NCBI GenBank assembly: GCA_035369865.1
Contig: DAOOVG010000008.1
Span: forward strand, 1-36,048
Source: MVYY01 sp035369865
Lineage (GTDB): Bacteria > Bacteroidota > Bacteroidia > Bacteroidales > Paludibacteraceae
DNA: 36,048 nucleotides
Direction of reading: 5' to 3'
The notes under the pieces were generated by a model. It saw only the letters and a list, made by a program, of their open reading frames with translations. It was not told where the DNA came from and did no database searches. Made by a program: the position numbers and the translations under genes. The number at the start of each line of letters is the position of its first letter. The first letter of the stretch is position 1. Positions 16,362 through 26,497 of the stretch are shown one piece after another.

Positions 16362-17663
16362 TCATTTTTTTTTCTGTTTTCTTTTCCATGCAGGAATTTT
16401 TTCTACTTTTTTCAAAATTTCGTCATTCTCTAAATCTTCGAGGTCTTTAAAATTAATTACAGGTATATTATCTTCTATTCCCACTTTTAATTCTTTTTCA
16501 GAAGTATTTTGAGAAACATCATCACCATAATATTCATCCATTGCTTTTTGAATCTGTAATTCTTTCTCTTCTTCAGTAGAACGAACAATAGGCGATTTTT
16601 TTTCATCAATAGTTGAATATTTTTTTTCAGCAAATTGACTGTTTTTATGTTTATTTACGATTGAAGCAGGCATACCTGGAATATCGCTAACATCATAACC
16701 TGTAGCAATAAGCGTAATTTTAACGTTATCGCCCAAAGTATCATCGAAAGTAGCACCCCAAATTACCTGTACGTTTTTCCCTACTTTTTTCATAAAATCA
16801 TGAATTTGTTGCACTTCTTCCATCTTAATCTGATTAGTAGTTGAGCAATAAAGACTCAACAAAACTTTGGAAGCACCATTTACATCATTTGTATTAAGCA
16901 AGGGTGAATTTAAAGCATTCTCTATGGCTTTCGTGATTCGGTTTTCACCTGAAGCATACCCGGTATTCATAATGGCTACTTTACCATCTTTCATAATACT
17001 ATAAACATCAGCAAAATCAGTGTTAATATAGCCCGGTACAGTAATAATTTCAGCGATACTTTTAGCTGCATTGGTCAGCACATCATCGGCTTTAGCAAAA
17101 GCATTTGATAATTCAAGATCAGGATAAATATCTTTTAATTTTTCATTGTTAATTACCAGAATAGCATCTACATGTTCACTCAAAGCTGCAACACCTTCTA
17201 ATGCCTGTTTAATTTTTAAATTTCCTTCAAAAGCAAAAGGAATGGTAACAATTCCTACTGTAAGAATTCCCATATCATGCGCCACTTTGGCAATGACAGG
17301 CGAAGCTCCAGTGCCCGTACCCCCACCCATGCCTGCTGTAATAAATACCATTTTGGTATTATCTTGCAAAACTTCTTTGATTTTATCAATAGATTCTTCT
17401 GCTGCTTGACGAGCAACTTCAGGATTTCCTCCTGCTCCAAGCCCAGCCGTAGTATTAACTCCTAATTGTATTTTTATAGGTACAGGTGATTTTATGAGGA
17501 CTTGATTATCTGTGTTGCAAATTACAAATGATACATCGGTAATGCCTTGACGGTACATGTGGTTTACTGCATTTCCACCGCCTCCACCGACACCAATTAC
17601 TTTTATAATAGAATTATCCACCAAAGGCAATTCTAAAGGTAACATTTCGATAAGTTCTTCCAT
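16362..17663 (-). CDS. ftsZ: Cell division GTPase FtsZ
   Basis: The tubulin homologue that polymerises into the Z-ring at midcell. The 433-residue product has the GTP-binding GVGGGGGNAV (24-33), the tubulin signature GGGTGTG (113-119), and the catalytic T7-loop NTDFADV (214-220) that completes the next subunit's GTPase site. After the globular core (to about 320) comes a long charged linker with many E, K and S residues. The C-terminus ends in IPAWKRKQKKK, a Bacteroidota-style tail that would bind FtsA. It follows ftsA by 37 bases, the usual pairing. Nothing unusual in length or motifs. Confidence 0.98.
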   Translation of the reverse strand: MEELIEMLPLELPLVDNSIIKVIGVGGGGGNAVNHMYRQGITDVSFVICNTDNQVLIKSPVPIKIQLGVNTTAGLGAGGNPEVARQAAEESIDKIKEVLQDNTKMVFITAGMGGGTGTGASPVIAKVAHDMGILTVGIVTIPFAFEGNLKIKQALEGVAALSEHVDAILVINNEKLKDIYPDLELSNAFAKADDVLTNAAKSIAEIITVPGYINTDFADVYSIMKDGKVAIMNTGYASGENRITKAIENALNSPLLNTNDVNGASKVLLSLYCSTTNQIKMEEVQQIHDFMKKVGKNVQVIWGATFDDTLGDNVKITLIATGYDVSDIPGMPASIVNKHKNSQFAEKKYSTIDEKKSPIVRSTEEEKELQIQKAMDEYYGDDVSQNTSEKELKVGIEDNIPVINFKDLEDLENDEILKKVEKIPAWKRKQKKK

Positions 17664-17700
17664 TTATTTATATATTTTAAAAAATCAAGAAAAACTTTGT

Positions 17701-18954
17701 TTATTTCATTTCATTGTCGTCATCAAAAAGACTTATAATATGTTCTGTAAGTTTATCCTTAAAATTTCGCTTGATTTTTGGTTCTTTTTTTGATTGTACA
17801 TTCGTTGGATTCAATTTTCGATATTCATCAGTTAATACGATTGTTCCGATCAATTGAGAATAAGTATCATTAAAGAATTTGTCTGGTGTTTTATCATCTA
17901 ACCATTCAGAATGATTCCCAAAACGAACAGGCAATTCTGTATTTTCTTCAATAAATTCCTTAAGATAATTTAATTTTGATGCTCCTCCAGTAATGATAAT
18001 TCCTCCTTCCAGAGGGAAAGGCAATTGATTGATAAATTTAAAAATTGGTTGAGTAATTTCTTCCAGCCGAGCATTGATAATGTTTGCTAAAAAAGAGGTT
18101 GAAATTCGCAAATTTTCCTCCGCATTTTCAGAAGGCATCTCGACATAAATAGGGTTTTCTACAAATTTTACCATCGCTACACCTTTCAAACATTTTAGGC
18201 GTTCTGCATACGACTTTTTTATACCCAATTCTTCAATATCGGAAGTAATATTTTCTCCTCCAAGAGGTATTACCAACAATTGTTGTAAAATATCATTTTT
18301 ATAAACTCCCAAAGTGGTAGTAGTTGCTCCAAAATCAATCAAAGCACACCCATTTTTGCGTTCGTCTTCTTCCACTAAAACAGTAGCCAATGATTCTATT
18401 GCTAAAGGTGAATATTCAACCGTGATGCCAGTTCGATCGAAACAACCATCAAAACGTTCTTTTATCAATTTATTCCCAATCACTACATTATAATAACCTG
18501 TAATTTGTACTCCCTTTTTCCCTACAGGATTGGTTAGATATTCTTCATCTAATTGATATTTAACAGGTATTATTTGAAAAGCAATCAAATCATTTTGAGA
18601 ATATTTTCTTGCACATTCATCCTTCATCTCATTAATCAACATATCTGTTACCATCTTATTCTGACCAACGAAACGAGTTACAAGACCAGAAATAACTTTC
18701 ATACTTCTGGCATTGATACCAACACAAACTTGCTGTATATCATGAATTCTTGAACTGTTTTGCAATAATTTTAGTAATTCATTAACCTTAAAAGCACATC
18801 CAGAAGGATGTTCAATGATACCATGTTTCACATCGTCAGAAATTTTAGACTCACTTCCCAGAATTCTTACTGCACCATTGTCCAAAACTTCTGCTACTAA
18901 TGCCGAAATCCGTGAACTACCTAAATCCAATGCTATATAAGTTCTTTCATTCAT
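17701..18954 (-). CDS. ftsA: Cell division protein FtsA
   Basis: Actin-like ATPase that tethers FtsZ to the membrane and recruits later division proteins. The 417-residue product shows the phosphate-1 loop ALDLGSSRISALVAE at the N-terminus, a 1C-type subdomain (about 80-170), the phosphate-2 region CALIDFGATTTTLGVY, and the adenosine loop GGIIITGGASKL. The C-terminus is short and charged (a KDKLTEHIISLFDDD stretch), where a membrane-binding amphipathic helix is expected. Located 16 bases after ftsQ and 37 before ftsZ, in the classic ftsQ-ftsA-ftsZ order. Confidence 0.97.
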   Translation of the reverse strand: MNERTYIALDLGSSRISALVAEVLDNGAVRILGSESKISDDVKHGIIEHPSGCAFKVNELLKLLQNSSRIHDIQQVCVGINARSMKVISGLVTRFVGQNKMVTDMLINEMKDECARKYSQNDLIAFQIIPVKYQLDEEYLTNPVGKKGVQITGYYNVVIGNKLIKERFDGCFDRTGITVEYSPLAIESLATVLVEEDERKNGCALIDFGATTTTLGVYKNDILQQLLVIPLGGENITSDIEELGIKKSYAERLKCLKGVAMVKFVENPIYVEMPSENAEENLRISTSFLANIINARLEEITQPIFKFINQLPFPLEGGIIITGGASKLNYLKEFIEENTELPVRFGNHSEWLDDKTPDKFFNDTYSQLIGTIVLTDEYRKLNPTNVQSKKEPKIKRNFKDKLTEHIISLFDDDNEMK

Positions 18955-18970
18955 AATTTTCTAAAAATAA

Positions 18971-19756
18971 TCATTCAATTGCCTCACTAATATCTAAGAA
19001 TAATTTATCAGACTGATTTTCGCGCGTGCAAACAATTTGATTTTTATATTGCAAATTTATTATTTTATAATGATTCCACCCTATTTTATTGAAACCATCT
19101 ACATATAATTTTTTTAATTTCTGAAGCTTATTTTCATAATCATCCAAATCTCCGAGTATAATAATCCCTGTTCCCACTCTTGGTACCAATTTAATTTTTC
19201 CCTCATTGGTTACATAAATTTGTTCTATTTGAGCATTCCAGAAAGTATCTTTTTCTAAAAAAGTAATAAAATCAAATAATTCTCCTTTTGCCATTGATTT
19301 TGTGACTCTTCCTGACACCACAGGAAGATAAGCTGCATCACTCACAGAGGTAGGAATTATATTTCTATCTTCATCCACATAAAAACTTTCGTATCCGATT
19401 AATCTGAATTTTGGTTTTTTTTGTTCTACTAAAAGATAAACACTTCCATCGGGCGTTTTAAAACATTCAACTTGTTTGATCATCGGATTTTTCCTTAAAA
19501 CATTTTCAATAGAATCTGTATATATATTTTTCAAGGTTTTTCCATAAGGGGTTAAACCCTTCTGATCAATTAGTTTAGCTATATCTTCTTTTGTTATCAA
19601 TTGAACTGGTGAATTGTTATTATAAAATTTTATTTCGAATTTATGACAAACTTCCTTGTATCTTAAACCAGAAAAAATCCAAACAGCCATTATCAAATAA
19701 GCCAGGATGCATAAAACACCAAGTGTGAGTAATATATACTTAAAGACAGGTTTCAT
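18971..19756 (-). CDS. ftsQ: Cell division protein FtsQ/DivIB-like
   Basis: A bitopic division protein linking cytoplasmic and periplasmic parts of the divisome. The 261-residue product has one N-terminal transmembrane segment (about residues 8-29), then a POTRA-like region (about 40-110, with NSPVQLITKEDIAKLI and ENVLRKNPMIKQVE) and a beta-rich domain. Sequence conservation of FtsQ is low, so the call rests on the topology, the POTRA pattern and the position between murC and ftsA, with gaps of 21 and 16 bases. The length is normal for Bacteroidota. Confidence 0.92.
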   Translation of the reverse strand: MKPVFKYILLTLGVLCILAYLIMAVWIFSGLRYKEVCHKFEIKFYNNNSPVQLITKEDIAKLIDQKGLTPYGKTLKNIYTDSIENVLRKNPMIKQVECFKTPDGSVYLLVEQKKPKFRLIGYESFYVDEDRNIIPTSVSDAAYLPVVSGRVTKSMAKGELFDFITFLEKDTFWNAQIEQIYVTNEGKIKLVPRVGTGIIILGDLDDYENKLQKLKKLYVDGFNKIGWNHYKIINLQYKNQIVCTRENQSDKLFLDISEAIE

Positions 19757-19777
19757 GGTTTGAACCTTCTATAGTTA

Positions 19778-21151
19778 TTAACGATTGCTTTCTTTCAATT
19801 GTTTTTTGATTTCAGGCACCAGCTTGTCAATATCTCCAGCACCAAAAGTAACCAGTACATCTATATTTTTTTCTTTCAATAAGGGCAATAAATCTGCTTT
19901 GGTACATAAAATTTTGTTTTTCAGTTTTACTTCTTGAAAAATCTTTTCAGAAGTTACTCCTTCAATAGGCAATTCACGTGCAGGATAAATATCCAGTAAT
20001 ATTAATTCATCAAGACCTGATAATGCTTCTGCAAAATCAGAAGCAAAATCGCGTGTTCGACTATAAAGATGAGGTTGAAAAATTCCTGTTATTTTCCTCC
20101 CAGGAAATAATTCTTTAATAGAAGAAATACTGGCTTTCAATTCCTTTGGATGATGGGCATAATCATCCATAAATACCACCTTATCAGATTTATATACGAT
20201 ATTAAATCTACGATAGATACCTGAATATGAAGCAATTCCTGTTCTTATTTCTTCGTTACTTACGCCATTTAGCCACGCAATAGCCATCGCAGCAACGCTA
20301 TTTTCAATATTTATCCGAATAGGAATTTTCAAACAAACATCTGCAATTCGTTCGGTGGGTGTAACAAAATCAAAATGAAACTTATTATTAATTTTTTTAA
20401 TATTTTCAGCATAAAAATCACCGCCGTCATCAAGAGAATAAGTGTATAATTTTACACCTTTTTGCAATTGTGGCTGAATGTTTAAATCTTTCCGTAAAAG
20501 TAATACTCCATTGGGACGAATTAAAGAAGTAAAAAATTCAAAACTTTTACGAAAAGCTTCCGGCGTTTGATAAACATCCAGATGATCAGCATCGACAGAA
20601 GTAATTACAGCCATATAAGGTGAAAGTTGATGGAAAGAACGATCATATTCATCCGCTTCTACCACAAATAAGTTGCTGTCTTTTGAAAGTAATAAATTAG
20701 TATTATAATTATTGGATACTCCTCCCAAAAAGGCATTACACGATACTTGCGACTGATACAACAAGTGAGCCGCAATAGTAGAAGTAGTAGTTTTCCCATG
20801 CGTACCAGCAATACAAATTGCTTTTCCCTGCCGGGTAATTTCACCTAAAACTTCAGCTCGCTTTTTGATAGTAAAACCATTTTCCTGAAAATAGATAAGT
20901 TGAGGGTGGTTGGTTGGTATGGCAGGAGTAATTACAATCAATGTATTTTTTGCATCTCTAAAAGATAAAGGAATAAGGTTGCTTTCTGGTTCATAACAAA
21001 TTTGTATGCCTTCAAACTGTAAAGTAGTTGTCAAATTACTTTCGTTTCGATCATAACCAGCTACTTGGTATCCTTTTGAGTTAAAATAGCGTGCCAGTGC
21101 ACTCATTCCAATTCCTCCAATCCCTAAAAAATAATATTTAGTAAATTCCAT
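19778..21151 (-). CDS. murC: UDP-N-acetylmuramate-L-alanine ligase
   Basis: Adds L-alanine to UDP-MurNAc, the first amino-acid step of peptidoglycan stem synthesis. The start MEFTKYYFLGIGGIGMS (ATG at 21151) places the family's GIGGIGMS Rossmann motif next to the N-terminus; an in-frame ATG seven codons upstream is less likely. The 457-residue product has the P-loop GTHGKTTTS, the DADHLDVY motif of Mur ligases, FMDDYAHHPKEL and FQPHLYSRTRDF, all typical of MurC. It lies 122 bases after murG and 21 before ftsQ. Confidence 0.97.
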   Translation of the reverse strand: MEFTKYYFLGIGGIGMSALARYFNSKGYQVAGYDRNESNLTTTLQFEGIQICYEPESNLIPLSFRDAKNTLIVITPAIPTNHPQLIYFQENGFTIKKRAEVLGEITRQGKAICIAGTHGKTTTSTIAAHLLYQSQVSCNAFLGGVSNNYNTNLLLSKDSNLFVVEADEYDRSFHQLSPYMAVITSVDADHLDVYQTPEAFRKSFEFFTSLIRPNGVLLLRKDLNIQPQLQKGVKLYTYSLDDGGDFYAENIKKINNKFHFDFVTPTERIADVCLKIPIRINIENSVAAMAIAWLNGVSNEEIRTGIASYSGIYRRFNIVYKSDKVVFMDDYAHHPKELKASISSIKELFPGRKITGIFQPHLYSRTRDFASDFAEALSGLDELILLDIYPARELPIEGVTSEKIFQEVKLKNKILCTKADLLPLLKEKNIDVLVTFGAGDIDKLVPEIKKQLKESNR

Positions 21152-21273
21152 ATGAAATATTTTACAATACAATAGAGTTTCGATAATTGATGCTTTAAAT
21201 AATATATGAGCATCTTTTTTTATAATAGAAATGATAAATAGTTTTTAAATCAATCAACTTTCAAAGAACTCGT

Positions 21274-22371
21274 TTATGTTTTTATTAAACTAATTATTTC
21301 TTTTGCAATAAGTTCATCAGCATCTTTATGAGCAAATTGTTTAATATTCTGACTTAATTTTTTTAATTGATTTTCATCATTTATTATTTCTAAAGCTTTT
21401 GGTATCAAGGTATTTTTTGCTTCAGCATCTTTGATCATAATAGCCGCTTCCTTTTTTACCAGAGCTAAAGCATTTTTTGTTTGATGATCTTCAGCAACAT
21501 TAGGCGATGGTACCAAAATGGCTGCTTTACTCAAAAGACTTAATTCTGAGATAGAGCTAGCTCCAGCTCGAGAAACGACTAAATCAGCCACAGCATAAGC
21601 AAAATCCATTCGTGAAATAAAATCTGTGATAATAAAAGTAGGTGATAAAAATTTTTCTGCTGCTTTTAATGCTTCATTTAGATAATACTTGCCTGTTTGC
21701 CAAATAATTTGAATGTCACTTTGTGCTAATTCTTCCAAATGAGAAATGACACTTTCATTAATGGTTCTTGCACCCAAACTTCCACCAAGAACTAAGAGCG
21801 TTTTTTTATCAGGTTGAAATCCAAAAAACTGATAGGCTTCTTTCGTTTTAGGTTCAATAAAAAGTAATTCCTGACGTACTGGATTACCAGTTAAAACAAT
21901 TTTATCTTTCGGGAAAAATCGCTCCATGCCTTCATAAGCGACACAAATACAACTGGCTTTTTTGGCTAAAAATTTATTGGTAATTCCCGCATAAGAATTT
22001 TGTTCCTGAATAACAGTAGGAATACCTAAAATATTGGCAGCCATTAGAATAGGAGCACTGGCATAACCACCCACTCCTACAACCACCTCAGGATGAAATT
22101 GACGAACAATTTTAAGAGCCAAACCCATGCTCCGAAAAAGATCGATTGAAACTTTTATATTTTTAAATATATTTTTCCTATTTATACCACTTATCGGAAG
22201 TCCTTTAATAGGATAACCCGCAGCAGGAACACGTTCCATTTCCATACGCCCTTGTGCTCCCACAAACAAAATATCAGCCTCTGGTTGCAACCTTTTTAAG
22301 GCATTTGCTATACTAATTGCTGGGAAAATATGTCCTCCTGTACCACCACCACTAATAATAAATTTGCTCAT
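21274..22371 (-). CDS. murG: UDP-GlcNAc:lipid I N-acetylglucosaminyltransferase
   Basis: Makes lipid II from lipid I on the inner face of the membrane (GT28 family). ATG at 22371 gives MSKFIISGGGTGGHIFPAI, with the glycine-rich GGGTGGH loop right after the first strand; the in-frame ATG 14 codons upstream gives an unconserved leader and is rejected. The 365-residue product also shows VVGVGGYASAPIL, IQEQNSYAGITNK, LTGNPVR, LVLGGSLGAR and the donor-binding VVSRAGASSISEL. A 146-base gap separates it from ftsW upstream and 122 bases separate it from murC; I see no clear promoter in either gap. Confidence 0.98.
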   Translation of the reverse strand: MSKFIISGGGTGGHIFPAISIANALKRLQPEADILFVGAQGRMEMERVPAAGYPIKGLPISGINRKNIFKNIKVSIDLFRSMGLALKIVRQFHPEVVVGVGGYASAPILMAANILGIPTVIQEQNSYAGITNKFLAKKASCICVAYEGMERFFPKDKIVLTGNPVRQELLFIEPKTKEAYQFFGFQPDKKTLLVLGGSLGARTINESVISHLEELAQSDIQIIWQTGKYYLNEALKAAEKFLSPTFIITDFISRMDFAYAVADLVVSRAGASSISELSLLSKAAILVPSPNVAEDHQTKNALALVKKEAAIMIKDAEAKNTLIPKALEIINDENQLKKLSQNIKQFAHKDADELIAKEIISLIKT

Positions 22372-22517
22372 TCTATTATTTACTCTATTCCACTGATTAT
22401 ATAAACTTTTCAAGAAATAATAAAACTTTTCATTCTTCCTAAAAAACTCATTTTTTTATAATTTATTAAATTTGAATAATTTATAAATGGTATTTTGATG
22501 CAAAATATTATACAAAT

Positions 22518-23747
22518 TTAATTTAATTCTTCAAGTTTTACAACAGGAAGATCTTCACTTTCATTTTCAGCATCAGAATTTGAAACGGTTTTTTCTTCCT
22601 TTAGTTGCCGAGTGACGCCCAAAATAATTCCAAAATAGATACAAGTAATCAATATGGAAGTTCCACCTCGACTAATCAAAGGAAGCGGTTGCCCTGTCAC
22701 AGGTCCCAGACTGGTGGCTACTGCCATACTTACAAATGCCTGCAAAACAATCATCAGCGAAAGTCCCATTACCAGTAGTGCAGGAAAAACCGTTGGGCTC
22801 TTTAAGGCAATCATTCCAGCTCGAAACAGAAGAATCAAATAAAGTAAAATAACGCCGATACCTCCAATTAATCCCATTTCTTCAACAATAATAGCATAAA
22901 TAAAATCGGAATAAGCTTGAGGCAAATAATCACGTTCCACACTATTGCCAGGAAAAACACCTGCTACTCCTCCTCGTGCAATGGCTATTCGCCCGTGTTG
23001 AACTTGCCTGTTCTCGTCTGTAATCACGTATTTATCTGTTTCCTTATCTTTTTCAGAAACATATCTATCAATGCGTGCTCTCCATGTGTAAGCTCTATCA
23101 AATACTTTCGGCATAGAAGTTTCAGGAACGATTTTAATAGTAAAATATGCCAGAACTAAAATGATAAACAAACTCCCCAATAAAATTCCTAATCTTTTCA
23201 ATGAGATTTGTCCGATAAACATCATAATAAACACCACTGCAAAAAGTAAAAGAGCAGTTGAAAAATTTTCGAATAAAATCAAAGGACAAATAATAGCTAA
23301 CATTAAAAGAATATTTAGAAAATATTTTTTTTCAGTAGTTTTATCTTTAATTCTCGAAATCAAATCCGCAGTTACAATAATCACACAAAGTTTAGCTAAT
23401 TCCGATGGCTGAAATTGTATACCGAAAATTTCTATCCATCGGGTAGCATCATTTTCACTTTTGCCTTTCAGCAAAACAAATATTAACAAAACAATAGACA
23501 AAATAACGCCAAGATATGCTAAAAGGCGGATATATTTATAAGGAATCATATGAACAAAAAAAACAAGCAAAGCTCCCCCAAACAAAAAACCAATATGTCG
23601 CAAAATGGGAACAGTCGTACTGGCAGCTTTGTAAGCCAGCGTACTGGAAGCACTATACATTTCAATTACTGAAATAATGCATAAAAAGAGAAACACTAAC
23701 CACAAAGTTGTGTCGCCTCGTAAATATTTTTTAAGTAATTCTTTCAT
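22518..23747 (-). CDS. ftsW: SEDS-family septal peptidoglycan polymerase FtsW
   Basis: Polymerises lipid II into glycan strands at the septum, working with the transpeptidase FtsI. The 409-residue product has about ten hydrophobic spans and SEDS motifs: FGIQFQPSELAKLCVII, a large periplasmic loop containing RQVQHGRIAIARGG, FIYAIIVEEMGLIGG, and the final SRGGTSIL. A charged cytoplasmic tail (NSDAENESEDLP) ends the protein. RodA is the paralogue, but the location between murD and murG identifies FtsW. Confidence 0.96.
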   Translation of the reverse strand: MKELLKKYLRGDTTLWLVFLFLCIISVIEMYSASSTLAYKAASTTVPILRHIGFLFGGALLVFFVHMIPYKYIRLLAYLGVILSIVLLIFVLLKGKSENDATRWIEIFGIQFQPSELAKLCVIIVTADLISRIKDKTTEKKYFLNILLMLAIICPLILFENFSTALLLFAVVFIMMFIGQISLKRLGILLGSLFIILVLAYFTIKIVPETSMPKVFDRAYTWRARIDRYVSEKDKETDKYVITDENRQVQHGRIAIARGGVAGVFPGNSVERDYLPQAYSDFIYAIIVEEMGLIGGIGVILLYLILLFRAGMIALKSPTVFPALLVMGLSLMIVLQAFVSMAVATSLGPVTGQPLPLISRGGTSILITCIYFGIILGVTRQLKEEKTVSNSDAENESEDLPVVKLEELN

Positions 23748-23818
23748 GTCTTAGCTTATTAATGCAATTTTGGAAAGTTCTTATAAATGTTTATGCTGGA
23801 TTTTTCCTTAAAAATGAA

Positions 23819-25153
23819 TTAAAGATTCCTGACATAAATTTTAAACTGTTTGCCTCGGTCTTCATAATTTTGAAATAGATCAAAACTTGCACAACAAGGT
23901 GAAAGTAAAACCGTATCGCCATCTGTAGCCATTTCATAAGCTTTTCTTACAGCTTCTTCCATAGAATGAGCATCAGCAATCTGAGCCACTTTCCCATCAA
24001 AAAATTTATGAAGACGACTGTTGTCAACACCCAAAAAAACTAAACCTTTTACTTTTTCCTTGACCAGTTTCTCAATTTCTGAATAATCATTTCCCTTATC
24101 TGTGCCTCCAAGAATCAGCACCACAGGTGTACGCATACTTTCCAACGCATACCAACATGAATTCACATTAGTAGCTTTAGAATCGTTGATAAAAGTAATG
24201 TTATGAACAGTGGCTACGTATTCCAATCGATGTTCCACACCTTGAAAATCCTGTAAAGATTGACGGATATTTTCTTTTCGTACATTCATAATAGAAGCCG
24301 TGAGTCCTGCTGCCATTACGTTATACTTGTTATGAATTCCTTTTAATGATAATTCGTTTGCATTCATACTAAAAAAAGAATTATGAGTTTTTATAATAAG
24401 CTGATTATCTTCGATATAAGCCATTGTATTCTCCTTTTTATTTAAAGCAAAAGGATATAATTGTGATTTGATATTACGTTTTTTTAATTCTTTTTGAATT
24501 ACAGGATCATCTTCCCAAAAAATAAAAGCATCTTTGTCGGTTTGATTCTGAACAATTTTAAATTTGGCATTCACATAATTTTGGAAATTGTAATCGTAAC
24601 GGTCTAAATGATCGGGTGTAATATTTAATAAAACAGCTACATCAGGTTTAAAATGATAAGTATTCTCCAATTGAAAGCTGCTTAATTCCACTACATAATA
24701 ATCATGATAGGAAGTTGCCACCTGAAAAGCCAAACTTTGTCCCACATTTCCAGCCAGTCCTACATTATAACCTACATTTTTTAAAATATAATAAGTTAAC
24801 ATGGTAGTAGTAGTTTTTCCATTACTCCCTGTAATACCAATTATTTTGGCAGTCGTATAACGACTTGCAAATTCTATTTCAGAAATGATGGGAATGTTTT
24901 TCCCCATTACCTTTTTTATGATAGGGGCTCTATCTGGAATTCCTGGACTTTTTACCACTTCATCGGCAGTAAGTATCAACTCTTCTGTATGATGTTTTTC
25001 TTCCCATAAAATATCATATTGATTAAGTAATTGTTTATAATTTTCTTTTATTTCAGAATTATCTGAAAGAAAAACATCAAAATTTTGTTTTTTTGCCAGT
25101 ATAGCAGCTCCTGTTCCACTTTCACCACCACCCAATATAACCATTCGTTTCAT
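23819..25153 (-). CDS. murD: UDP-N-acetylmuramoyl-L-alanine-D-glutamate ligase
   Basis: Adds D-glutamate to UDP-MurNAc-L-Ala. The 444-residue product has the N-terminal Rossmann VILGGGESGTGAAILAKK, VVKSPGIPDRAP, the ATP-binding GITGSNGKTTTT, NITPDHLDRYD, the INDSKATNVNSCWYAL substrate segment and LLSPCCASFDLF near the C-terminus, all typical of MurD. It begins 10 bases after mraY ends and is followed by ftsW after 71 bases. Confidence 0.97.
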   Translation of the reverse strand: MKRMVILGGGESGTGAAILAKKQNFDVFLSDNSEIKENYKQLLNQYDILWEEKHHTEELILTADEVVKSPGIPDRAPIIKKVMGKNIPIISEIEFASRYTTAKIIGITGSNGKTTTTMLTYYILKNVGYNVGLAGNVGQSLAFQVATSYHDYYVVELSSFQLENTYHFKPDVAVLLNITPDHLDRYDYNFQNYVNAKFKIVQNQTDKDAFIFWEDDPVIQKELKKRNIKSQLYPFALNKKENTMAYIEDNQLIIKTHNSFFSMNANELSLKGIHNKYNVMAAGLTASIMNVRKENIRQSLQDFQGVEHRLEYVATVHNITFINDSKATNVNSCWYALESMRTPVVLILGGTDKGNDYSEIEKLVKEKVKGLVFLGVDNSRLHKFFDGKVAQIADAHSMEEAVRKAYEMATDGDTVLLSPCCASFDLFQNYEDRGKQFKIYVRNL

Positions 25154-25163
25154 AAAAAATGAT

Positions 25164-26426
25164 TTATCTTATTTTTAATGTAATTATGGTAAATGCCGCC
25201 AAAATAGTTCCCACAATCCAGAAACGAACTACAATTTTTGATTCGTGAAGCGGTTGATAAGGTTTCTGAATGAGAGCTTTAATGCCTGCATCACTGCCTA
25301 TTTGAAAATGATGATGCAAGGGTGTCATCTTAAAAATTCTTCTGCCTTCTCCAAAACGTTTTTTTGTATATTTAAAATAACCTACCTGAAAAATGACCGA
25401 TAAACTTTCAGCGAAAAATATCCCGCACAAAATAGGGATCAATAATTCTTTACGGATTGCCAAAGCAAAAACAGCTATAATTCCACCCAATGTTAAACTT
25501 CCAGTGTCGCCCATAAAAACTTGTGCCGGATAAGAGTTGTACCACAAAAAACCAATAGTTGCTCCGATAAAAGCTGCAGCAAAAACCAACAATTCCCCTA
25601 CCCCAGGAATATACATAATATTCAAATAACCAGCATAATTAATATTACCTGAGAGATAAGCTAAGATTCCCAATGTAACCCCCATAATCGCTGAAGAACC
25701 TGCACTTAAACCATCCAGCCCATCTGTTAAATTGGCACTATTTGATACAGCAGCTACAACAAAAATAGCAACTAAAACAAATAACATCCAACCGTATTTT
25801 TGAGCATTTTCTCCTGCTTTTTTAAAAGCATCAGCATAATCGAGATCATTATTTTTTACAAAAGGAATAGTTGTTTTGGTTGATTTAATATCCTTTTTTG
25901 AATATATAACGTTTTCAACCCTTAATTCTCCTTTAATTTCAGTATTTTCACGAATTACAATATCGGGACTCAAATACATAATTAAACCAACTATCAATCC
26001 TAAACCTACCTGCCCAACAATTTTAAATTTTCCACTTAAACCTTTTTTATTTTTCAGAAAAACCTTTATATAATCATCTAAAAAGCCTATGATTCCAATC
26101 CACAAGGTAGTAATTAACATCAAAATAATATAGATATTAGTCAAATTAGCAAAGAGTAAAGTTGGCACCACAATAGAAATAATAATAATAATTCCACCCA
26201 TCGTAGGAGTACCTTTTTTATCCATTTGTCCTGCTAATCCTAAATCCCGAATAGGTTCACCAATTTGTTTTTTTTGCAAAAAAGCAATAATTCGTTTCCC
26301 AAAATAAGCAGAAATAAAAAGAGACAGAATGAAAGCAAGGGCAGATTTAAACGAAAGATAATTAAACATTCCTGCACCTGGCACATTAAATGTTTTATCT
26401 AAATATTGAAATAAATGGTACAACAT
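25164..26426 (-). CDS. mraY: Phospho-N-acetylmuramoyl-pentapeptide transferase MraY
   Basis: Transfers phospho-MurNAc-pentapeptide to undecaprenyl phosphate, giving lipid I. A polytopic membrane protein with the catalytic aspartates in GFLDDYIKV and NLTDGLDGLS, the metal-binding MGDTGSLTLGG, and the HHH motif in MTPLHHHFQ. At 420 residues it is longer than the roughly 360 of E. coli MraY. The extra material is a soluble loop of about 60 residues between spans (around 175-240, with ENTEIKGELRVENVIYS) that is usual in Bacteroidota. Its start lies 71 bases downstream of murE. Confidence 0.98.
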   Translation of the reverse strand: MLYHLFQYLDKTFNVPGAGMFNYLSFKSALAFILSLFISAYFGKRIIAFLQKKQIGEPIRDLGLAGQMDKKGTPTMGGIIIIISIVVPTLLFANLTNIYIILMLITTLWIGIIGFLDDYIKVFLKNKKGLSGKFKIVGQVGLGLIVGLIMYLSPDIVIRENTEIKGELRVENVIYSKKDIKSTKTTIPFVKNNDLDYADAFKKAGENAQKYGWMLFVLVAIFVVAAVSNSANLTDGLDGLSAGSSAIMGVTLGILAYLSGNINYAGYLNIMYIPGVGELLVFAAAFIGATIGFLWYNSYPAQVFMGDTGSLTLGGIIAVFALAIRKELLIPILCGIFFAESLSVIFQVGYFKYTKKRFGEGRRIFKMTPLHHHFQIGSDAGIKALIQKPYQPLHESKIVVRFWIVGTILAAFTIITLKIR

Positions 26427-26497
26427 CCTATATTGTTTTTAAATTAAGCATTTGTGTTTGAGACCCCATATTTTTATCTTTAAAAATAGAAAAGAAA

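Noticed and set aside
25700..25925. Extra soluble loop in MraY as a possible novel domain
   Set aside because: Bacteroidota MraY proteins of about 420 residues normally carry this insertion.
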